Origin: Strix aluco
Taxonomy: Eukaryota > Chordata > Aves > Strigiformes > Strigidae
NCBI RefSeq assembly: GCF_031877795.1
Contig: NC_133954.1
Location: forward strand, 7,035,256-7,099,255
DNA length: 64,000 bases
Direction of reading: 5' to 3'
Below are positions 55,666 through 64,000 of the stretch, in pieces. A program made the translations under genes and the position numbers. A model generated the notes under the pieces. It was not told the origin of the DNA. It did no database searches and was given only the letters and a program-made list of their open reading frames with translations. Position 1 is the first letter of the stretch. Each line of letters begins with the position of its first letter.

Positions 55666-57432
55666 CTATCCCCTCTCCAGAGCTGCCTCTCACATTCACC
55701 TGAGATTGGGTCAATTTGGGGCTTTTCTGGGTTTCTCAGTGCTTCAGCAGGAGCGATGCTCAGCTCGGCAGAGCCGCCCCCTGCGCCTCTGCAGCCTCTC
55801 GGCACAGGCGGACATGGCCACTGATGGCTTCACATCCACTGGTGCCCATACATCTTGTCTGTGGCCCTGGCTGCATTTCTGGTCCATCCATCAGGTTTTG
55901 GGGGTCCTCCCCCCCTTCATGTGATGCTCCAACCCACTCTCATCTGGGACCTGCTCTCCTGGCCCAGACTATTTTATTCAGCCATAAAGGATGGGAAGGA
56001 TTTCAAATATCCTAATGGTACCAGTGAGGGAAGTATCAGAAATGCCTCCCAGATCAGAAAAAACAAAACACTTTCAAAGCTCAGTTCCATCAAAAATACC
56101 CCAGAAAACCACATTCAGAAAGGAACTCCAAGTTCCTTTCTGACAATCTTTACATTCAGACATTTTATCAGTTAAAAATCTCCTCCTGTTCTAAAATCCA
56201 GCAGTTCGTATCCACGTATGTGTGGAACAACAGAAATTCTTTGTTGTTGGGACATTTGGAAAGTGAGCTTAAGAAGACAAGAGGATTAGTTTGCTACTTT
56301 CTGCCTCTTTTGATTTGTTGTGTGTCTCAAGAGATTTAGGCACTTTCTGGCAGGTGTTTCTGTCTCAGACCCATCGCGCTGGGTCAGTGACACATCTACT
56401 GCTCCCTCTTTTAAGCGCTTTGTTAAGGCAATCTGCTGTGTTGCTGGCAATCACCTGCAGAATATGGCCATATCCTGGATTTTCCTGAAGAACTAGGAAA
56501 AACAGGCTGGTTGCAACCACCATATGGAAACCACCTTCCCTGGGGAAGGAGAGGCAGAGGATGGTGTCTGCATGGGAGATGGTGAATGCAGCTGCTCTGT
56601 GTAGGGCATCTACAAACTTTAATTTAAATATAGATGAGTTTGGCCGCCACACTGAGTAGGGCCAGAAGTTCCCCCTGCGTTCTCCCTGCACCAGAAGTGG
56701 TGGTGAAAAATTAATTTAGGTCCTAAAACTGAAGATACCCGAAGAGAAAAAGACTGTCTGTATCTAATAACGTGTGCGTGGTAATCCTCTGACACAGAGG
56801 GAAGCCTCCTGCCTCCCCACGCCGGATGAGTTACCAATGTTCAGCTAATCCTGTGTAAAGCCTCTGGGTGTAGCGGTGTCTCTCCCTCCATCGGCATTGG
56901 CTGGTGGATGGACCTACCTGGACTTCAGGGAGGTGCTGGGGCAAGAAATCCCAGCTAAAACCAACGCAGCTCAGCTCGCCCAAGGAGCCAGAAATGGGAA
57001 TTTCCTCCTTTGACCCATCGGGCAGAACACACCTTTGCTCAGATGTTGGGGATATTTGATGATGGTACAAAACATCCCGGGGGTTCCTGGGGGGAGCGGG
57101 GCACTGAGGATCAGGGTGTCATCTGCGACACTGACGTATCTAGAGCATCTCAGACATCTTCTCCACAGCTCTGCTGTCCCGAAGGGAAACAGGGACTCTT
57201 GTCGCACGGAAAGACCATCAGCAAAAAGTGAAGGAGCTTGTCTCATTCTTGGCCTGAGGGACGCGAAGTTGTGCCTTTTATTTGAATTAAACTCAGCCCG
57301 TCGCTGGGATAAAAGCTAAAAGGCAAAAAAAAAAAAGCGCCAGTGGAAGCAACTGACTGAAGAGCACGGCCCTTGTGTCTCTCCACGTGAGCAGGCAGAA
57401 GGAGAAGCCAGTGGAAGGGTTTTTCTTGTCAG
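55666..57432. other. Unassigned intergenic DNA
   Basis: No recognised gene. It contains a perfect inverted repeat at 56115-56143 and otherwise unremarkable sequence, with GC content climbing after 56850. Confidence 0.5.
56115..56143. repeat. Perfect 13-bp inverted repeat with 3-base loop
   Basis: TCAGAAAGGAACT, then CCA, then AGTTCCTTTCTGA. The arms are exact reverse complements and would form a stable hairpin in RNA or single-stranded DNA. Confidence 0.9.
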
Positions 57433-57610
57433 GGAGAAGGTGACGCCGAAGACGACGCCGAGTTCAGCAGCGTGCGGCTCACGGGGGACCCGGGGGAGCT
57501 GCTGCCGGGTCCTGTCAGTGGGTTGGCCCAGGGACCAACGCAGCTCGAGGCCAGCCCAGGCCCGGCCGGGGAACACGGGGCAGCGGTGCTGCCCCTCCTG
57601 CAGCCCCGGC
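57433..57610 (+). CDS. Candidate coding exon, unknown gene
   Basis: After a pyrimidine-rich acceptor (tttttcttgtcag, ending 57432), an open frame reads EGDAEDDAEFSSVRLTGDPG then ELLPGP and stays open through the minisatellite that follows. The acidic start looks protein-like, but the DNA is becoming very GC-rich, where long open frames arise by chance, and no donor was placed. Weak. Confidence 0.2.
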
Positions 57611-57950
57611 GTCACCCGTGGGGCTGGGGCCAGTGTCAGCTGTGGGGCAGGACCCTGCTGTCACCCACGGGGTGGGAGCCCACGTCACCTGTGGGACATA
57701 GGCCCAGTGTCACGGCTGGGGTACGGGCCTGGTGTCGTCTGTGGGACAGGGGCCCAGTGTCACCCGTGGGACAGGAGCCCCCGTCACCCACGGGAGAGGA
57801 GCCTGGTGTCACCCGCGCGGCAGACGCGCCTCGGTGCCCGCGGGACGCCAGCCCTGTGTCACCCCCGGGTCATGAGTGGCCTGTGGCCCGCGGGAGCCCC
57901 GCGTCCCCCGTGGGTCACCATCCGGTGCCACCTGCGGGGCAGCCGTGCCC
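57611..57950 (+). repeat. GC-rich minisatellite, about 25-bp unit
   Basis: Roughly 13-14 imperfect copies of a unit close to GTCACCCGTGGGACAGG followed by RGCCCAGT, with unit length varying from about 20 to 26 bases. The copies start at recurrent GTCACC/GTGTCA words. It lies directly upstream of the CpG island at 57960. Confidence 0.85.
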
Positions 57951-57959
57951 CGCCGTCCG

Positions 57960-58975
57960 CCGCCCCCCCCCCCTCCTCACCCCCGAGCCGCCCCCCCCCG
58001 CCGCCGCCCCTCGCCCACCGGTCCCGCGGCCCGGGCGGACCCGTGGCTGCCCCGGGAGGCGGCCCAGCGCCCGGGGCCTCCCGGCCGAGCCGGGCCGGGC
58101 CTGCAGGGGGGGGTGGGGGGGCGGGGAAGCGCGGGGGGTGTGTGGGGGGCAAGCACCGGGCGGGGGGTCCCGGGGGCGCGGGGGGGGGGGTGGGGTGCGG
58201 GGGGTGCCGGGCAGGGGGCGAGCCACGGCACGGCATCAATCACCGCCCGCCCCGCCCCCTCCCGGGCTGACTGACGCGGCGGCGGCCAATGGGACGGGCC
58301 CATGCCCCGCGCGCAGCCAATGGGGGCGGGGGAGGGCGGAAGGTCCCCACTTCAAGGCTGGTTGAGCGGCGCAGGTAGGTGCGGGGCGAGGCGCTGCCGG
58401 TGCGGGGCGGCTCGGGGGGGGGGGGGGGCCCGGGCCCGGGCCCGGGGGGCGCGGGGTGGGTGGGCACGGAGCGGGGCTCGCTGCCCGCCTCCCCCCCCCA
58501 CCGCCCGCGGCCAGCGCCAGGCCAAGTCGCGGCCCCCCCCTCCCCGCCGTCCCGCAACTTGGCTGCGGGGGCCGGGCCGCGGCGAGGCTGGGGGGGGGCG
58601 GCGGCGGCTCCTCCTCCCGCGGCCGTCCCGGAGTTGGGGCCCGGGGCTCGCCGCGGGGGGGGGGGGGGGGGCGGCCGCAGGGCCCGGGGCGCCGGGGAGA
58701 GCTCCGCCCCGCCGCGCTGCCCGGGGGGGCCGGGCCGGGCCGGCTCCGTGCGGAGCGGGGACCCCCCCGCCTCCCGCCCCGGGCCTCCATTTTTAGCCCG
58801 GGGAAGCGAGGCTGGGCCTGGGGGGGCTTCTAGAAGGATCCGGGGTAGCAGCCCCCGGCCCCCTGTACCTCGGCCCGGCCTGCGGGTGCTGCCGGGCCCC
58901 GTCCCCGCCGGCCGGCCCGCGGCGGGATGGAGGTGGAGGGGGTTACTGAAGAGGACAGTGCCCCCCCTCCTCTCT
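57960..58975 (+). promoter_or_regulatory. CpG-island promoter with paired CCAAT boxes
   Basis: Extremely GC-rich DNA with many G or C runs. CCAAT boxes at 58286-58290 and 58317-58321 (31 bases apart, same orientation) are followed by a GC box (gggggcgggg, 58322-58331), which points to plus-strand transcription starting near 58345-58360. This is a typical NF-Y/Sp1 housekeeping promoter. A short upstream ORF (MEVEGVTEEDSAPPLY) lies at 58927-58977. Confidence 0.75.
58345..58374 (+). other. Probable non-coding first exon of unidentified gene
   Basis: The transcript predicted from the CCAAT/GC boxes runs into a strong donor, GCGCAG|GTAGGT, at 58374/58375. The start is inferred from promoter spacing; no ATG falls in this piece. 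Confidence 0.5.
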
Positions 58976-58999
58976 ACTGACAGCCCTTTCTTACCCCAG

Positions 59000-59159
59000 G
59001 TCCCGGATTTTTCCACCTCCTCAAATAAATAAATAAGAAACTTGCAGACCTACCAGGCGTCGGCAGAGGCTGGAAGGATCCGGAGGCCCTCCCCGTGCCG
59101 CCGGCTGACCGCCTGGACCGCAGGTGGCGAGGATGGGCCTGGCCAAGATGCCCACCAAG
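59000..59159 (+). CDS. Second exon with probable start codon of an unidentified gene
   Basis: Bounded by an acceptor (ctttcttaccccag) and a donor (AAG|GTACAG). An ATG at 59133, with A at -3 and G at +4, opens MGLAKMPTK and leaves the exon in phase 0. Upstream of it the exon contains an ATAA run and stops, so it is 5' UTR. Nine residues are too few to name the gene. KANSL1, which lies in this general neighbourhood in vertebrates, was considered, but its known N-terminus does not match. The ATG could also be a decoy in a non-coding exon. Confidence 0.45.
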
Positions 59160-62100
59160 GTACAGTCTCCCCCTCTTCCCGCCTAGCAAGGCCGAGCTCA
59201 GGGTCTTGGAACCACCACGCCGGCTGGGTCGGACGTGCCGGGTCGGCGTTTGCAGGCGGTGGTTTAGTTTCTGACGGTGCGGAATGAGTCTGGAGCCCTG
59301 CGTGTAGTTTCCTGGTGAATGCCTAACTTTAAAATGGAGGTTTGGGCATGTGGATTCATCCCGTGTGTGTACAGGGTGTTTCTCTCTCTCCAAAACCGTT
59401 CCAATGCCTGTATGTGGGGAAGAGATGCGTAGCCTCCTCTTTGGGAGCGTGCGTACGTATTTCCTGGTATTACCTGTCCTTGTATGCAACAGCATCGAGA
59501 CATCAAGGTATGACTTGCCCAGAAAAAAAAGGATCTCCTACTTCCCCCCCTTATTGCGTGCATCCTTAAACCCCTGGTTTACATCAATCAGGTCCTTCTT
59601 ACTTGCTGATATAATCTGGTTTATATGTGTACTTAGAATATCAAAGGAGTTTTGTGTGTACCTGTCAGAGTGGTCTCGCCTTTGTCACGTGGAAACCGAA
59701 AGTCTAAACCTGGGTTTCCGTGCCTCTGGCTTCTCCATGTGTGAGGTGCCCATAGTGCTTCTGGGTCTGGAGTGGAGGGTGGTGAGAGTTTGTCGATGCC
59801 TGTTTTGAAAAGTCACCTCTTACCTTGCTAATTTTATTACAGGTTACGAATTGCATCCTAAACGCTTAGGTGCAGCAATCAAGTTATGTGAAGCTGACTA
59901 AAACCTAAAGGGAAGCGCTAAAGGGAAGGATATTTCCCTCTTTTCATAAATCTTCAAGCCAAAGCAGCCTGACTTTAGGTCAATTATGGAGGCTGAATTT
60001 AGACAAATTCTCTTGTAATGGGAAAACCAAAAATCTTTACTCAATCCTTTCACACTGACCTTAGACAAATCTGCTCTGGTATCTGATCTCCAGTTGGCTA
60101 ACACACCAGTAAAGGCTCTTATTCTTTGTACGCATAGTAACTGTAAGTTGTTATGTGGGCTTTAAAAAAGGAATTAAAACGCCCTGTTATAGATTTTGGA
60201 GGTTATCACTAAATTTCTTGGAAGTCTCTGTTCCTACAGCGCCTGCTGAAACTGGTAGGAAGTCAGCAGATAGCTTCTCTGGCAACTGGTCCTTGTTTCC
60301 AAAGTGCCACAGGCTGATGTATTGGCTGAAGGGGGGTTTAGCTTGACACCCACGTGGGTACTTGTATAGCCCCAGGCTGTTGTGAGCCCTGTGATTTCGG
60401 GGCGTTTGCCAACTAATGAGGGTCTACAACAGTCGACAGTGGTGTTGCTCTAACAAAACGCTCCCCTTCCAAACGTGAGCTCGTTAGCCTCGTGCTTCAG
60501 GCTGGCAAACTTGGAGGAGTAAAAAAGTAAAATTTAAGAGCGCTTAAGCCATTGTGAAATAGAGGGACAGTGTCATCTTTGTGTTGATGGCTGGGAAAGG
60601 GACAGGTAGTGCCAGCGCCGTGCAGCCTGGCCGCTGGAGAGAGAACCTCGGCTTTGGATTTGGGAGGGCTCTGCCGCTTTCTCCAACGGAGCGGGTCAGG
60701 GATGGGCATGTGGGAGGATAACGCCGGGTCCCTTCTGCTTCCCACGAGCTGGCAGGAGCCAAGGGGAAGGAGGTGTGCCTGTGGCAGCAGGTCACACGTA
60801 AGTCTGGGTGTACCGAGGAGGATGTGCAGACTGTCGTCGTGTCGGGCTGTCACGTCCGCTCGGCATTTTTGCTTGGAGGCGTTCACTTCTTGTGGTGAGG
60901 ATCTAGTTGGACCTTGGTGGTTTTTTTTGAGTGTATGAGTGTGTCATCTGTTCCTGTGCCAATTGCTTTAAACCTCTGATTAGTACATATTTTGGGGCTT
61001 TTGTAGCCTGTATCCCTGACTTGTGCTCAAACTCCAGCACCTGATGATATTACTGTCGCAGTTTGCAATATTTTTTTTCAACATATAAGGGAGCAACTCC
61101 ACTACAGCCCTTAAGTTTTACAGAGCCCTTTACCTGCAGCTCCTCAAAGGGGAGGGAGGTTTCTCAGAGCAGAGGAGCAGGAAGGTCTGCCTGGTTCTTC
61201 ACATTTAACGGGCACAAGAAAAAATCCTGCAGACTATGCTGCTCCGAAGCTCTCTGTGCTGTGGTGGTCACAGAAATGGGGGACTCGCTGCCTCATTCCT
61301 CTTGTTGCCATTTCCCTGTGGTCACCTGGGCACCGATTCTCCTGCGCTAGACTTGTCACAGGAAGTATTGTTAATAAGGAGAGCGTGTAGGGACTTGACT
61401 TTTTCCAGCTATGATCTCTGTCTGCCTGTGTTGCCGAGGGTTTGAAGGCAGGTGGATTTGGCCGGGACCGAGGAATTTGTGTGAAGCCCTGAAACTCAGG
61501 GCTTAGAACTGGCAGATTGTCTTATCTTTGGAACAGATGCTTTGGGGGCACGGCTCTGATCTCAAGATGCTAGGTGACTCTTGAGCATGACCAAAAGAGT
61601 AAATGATCTAATATGCTGGTTATTGGCTGTGTTTCACTCTGGTTAAACTGCTGCTCCAGTTTGGGATTAAACTGAATTATAAGCAGCTACCAATAGGGTG
61701 GTGGTTTTTTCCCTGAGTCTGGAAATCCAAACAGCAATAGAATTGTTCTAAGTGCCCTACAGCACAAATAGAAGCTAATTCTCCTGTTAGTGGGTCTGAG
61801 AAAAGCCATGTGAAAGACGATGACATGAATTAATGACAGAAACTCTTAAAACTAGTGTTAATCTTGGATTGTGTATGGAGGAAGAGCTTTCATGTCCCAG
61901 TGTCAGCAGTGACTGGAGGCTGGTGTTGGGAGGACTCAGGTTTGCTGTTGACTCACGAGGGGGAGTGTGAGGTGCAGGATTTGGTGCTAGTTGAATCTGT
62001 GCAAGATGTTCTGTGAGCCTTAGCCGTGGCTCATGGATAAAGGAAAGTACATGAAGATTTTTCCAGCTGGAAGGTGGAGGAAGGGTTGAGTTGCTCAGCA

Positions 62101-64000
62101 GGTATAAATCCAGTCTTCCTCTCAGACCCGTACTGCTGGTAGCATAGCCGTGCTTGTTACCAGTTGCTGGGTTCCTAACTAATTCTTTTAACTTTTATTT
62201 ACATGAAAACTCTTTAATCTATTTGTCTGTCATAGAGTGGAACCGCTAGCAGTGGGAACACAAGTGTGGATTGGCTATGCTCTAACTATACAACAGACAT
62301 AAGGTGTATTTCAGTGTTGAGATTTGAAAGGGTTGTCCCCTAAAGCTCAATTAGCCTGTGTGCCATGGTTTTATAAGATACAGGCTTTTACATGGTCAGT
62401 GCAGGACATGTCCCCCTCCTGTTCTTCCCCCCTCCCCCCATGATATAATTATCTATAACCTGAAATGAAAGGAATGCAACTTTTAAAGTATGCCATCACC
62501 TTACTTACTCTGCCATTCGCTTGTATTTTATTTTACTGCTCACATCATTAAATGTCTGGGATCATATAGCGTACTCTGCACAAAACATACTGATTTCCGT
62601 AAAGTAGTATTGGCTTAATCACTGCCATCATGGTGTTTCTTAAGCAAATACCCAAGAAAACTGATGGGATCTGAGGCTTACTCTTGCACCTCTCATGCAG
62701 TTTCGTACATGTGTTTTGGATGGATCTGAGCCAACATGATAATATTGTTGGCAATTCATGGCAACCTGCATGGTACGGGCTTACAACTACATGTAGATTG
62801 GGACTGTTCACCCTCTGCAAGTTGATAAGACCTGGCTATCTGTCCCCAGCTGCACTGACAGCTTAAAAAGTCAGGGTGCTTTATTGTGAGCACTCAGCCT
62901 GCCGTTCTTCTTCGGAAGGTGCTTCACTGTATTCCCCAAACTGGCACAGACAGAAGTTCCCACGGGGACTTTGGGAAGTCAGGCTCTTCTGTACAACGTG
63001 TGTTGCTCAGATGCAACAGAGTGGAGAATTCGAGTACTTTTTGGCATGACGAGACCAGCATCTTTGGCAGGGACTCAAAAATACAGTGGTAAAGTTTGTT
63101 TTTTACCTTTGTTAAATAGTCTTACATTCCCAGCCTCTCACCCCTGTGGAAACCATAGAAATACTTTTTACGGGGGAAACCATATAAATACATTTCAATT
63201 GATTCAAAATAGCTTATTGCTATGTCCTGATAATAAATGTCCCTTAACTTCACAGCAGATTAAAATAATTTCCCCCCTAGCCTAGGTAACAGTAGAGCTG
63301 TGACCTTGAGAGGTACCAGTGTTCTATAGACTGGACTCTCCAATATGAGAACAAGCCACACACGTTGTCCTTGGAATTATGATTGTCTGTATCGAATGAC
63401 TTGATCTAAATCATCAAGGGGGTTTTCAAACAAGGGGTGTTACTTCTTATGTGGATTACTTGGCTTTTTTTAGTGAGTAGTATATCAATTTCCTGTTTAT
63501 GTCAAGCAAACTAAGACTTAATCCATTGATCTAGAAGTCCCCAAGGAAGGTCCAGGTTTATAGCTCAACCTTAGGATATGTTAGCAGCGCAGAGACCTCC
63601 CTGACCAGGGAGGTATCGGGGTTGCTGAGCTCTACCAGCCTCTGCGCTATTTACCTTCGTGTGGCTCCGCTCTGTGTTTAAGGACTTTGTTCTTCTTCTT
63701 TCCTTTTTAGTGAGCGTTTTCAGAATAGCTGGCTGGGATATGCTGTGTCTGTCGCAGCTAAGGAGTGCCTTTCTTAATGTCGCTGGACATTAATGTTGAA
63801 GAATATCAGAAGAGCAATGATCACTGCAAAGGTCTCTTGTTGTACAGCTTACCTGTATTTAGCTTTAAGCCAGACAAGTTTTGCATATTCTGAAGCCTCT
63901 GTGGCCACTGACATTTGAGTTTGCTGGTTTTTGTTAGGATATCTAATGAGGTTGCAAATGAAGACGCAAAAGTTGCGGTTGGTTCTTTTGGTGGCCATTG
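59160..64000 (+). other. Long first intron of the unidentified gene
   Basis: No further exon could be recognised up to the window edge. The open frames here lack protein-like composition and paired splice sites. The coding body presumably lies to the right of the window. Confidence 0.5.

Noticed and set aside
57472-58365. 297-codon plus-strand ORF across the minisatellite and CpG island
   Set aside because: Most of its length comes from GC-rich repeats and promoter sequence, and it runs through the promoter boxes into the non-coding first exon. Only its start was kept as a weak candidate exon.
58240-59016. 258-codon minus-strand ORF in the second CpG island
   Set aside because: Pro/Gly/Arg/Ala-rich shadow frame in extreme GC content; the promoter signals point to the plus strand.
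60609-60938. 109-codon plus-strand ORF in the last intron
   Set aside because: Cys/Arg/Ser-rich with no family likeness and no paired splice sites.

Overview
The window is nuclear DNA from a vertebrate and almost certainly from a bird. Three conserved vertebrate genes can be read exon by exon with GT-AG introns. A CR1 retroposon ends in two ATTCTGTG repeats, which is characteristic of sauropsid CR1. The PTH-family receptor lacks the extra PTH1R extracellular exon, as expected for PTH3R, a paralogue kept in birds and lost in eutherian mammals. The species cannot be named from the sequence alone.

Layout: (1) 1-5149, minus strand: the 5' two thirds of a parathyroid hormone receptor gene (PTH3R). 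Eight coding exons run from the signal peptide to the loop after TM4; the remaining exons lie beyond position 1. A CR1 pair sits in one intron. (2) 5150-8730: intergenic, with a TG/TA microsatellite. (3) 8733-about 15720, plus strand: MYL4, the embryonic/atrial essential myosin light chain, with a TATA promoter, six coding exons and a probable non-coding last exon. Intron 2 carries decayed coiled-coil coding pieces. (4) 15725-18900: intergenic, nothing recognised. (5) 18900-about 53905, plus strand: CDC27 (APC3), with a CpG-island promoter, 19 coding exons, long AT-rich introns and a long 3' UTR. (6) 53910-57950: an accessory stretch with candidate short exons, a TATA box in front of a 59-codon ORF, a perfect 13-bp hairpin and a roughly 25-bp minisatellite. 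(7) 57960-64000, plus strand: a very GC-rich CpG-island promoter and the first two exons of a gene I could not identify; the remainder is its first long intron.

The genes are not functionally linked. PTH3R is a cell-surface hormone receptor, MYL4 a sarcomere protein and CDC27 a cell-cycle ubiquitin-ligase subunit. MYL4 and CDC27 are also neighbours in human, but there (from memory) they are divergent; here they are in tandem. The observations most worth checking are: a GC-AG intron in PTH3R; a CDC27 exon whose usual donor has become GC, with an in-frame GT donor 24 bases downstream; the nested coiled-coil remnants in MYL4; and the run of phase-compatible mini-exons just beyond CDC27. I found no CRISPR array, phage, bacterial operon or viral gene.
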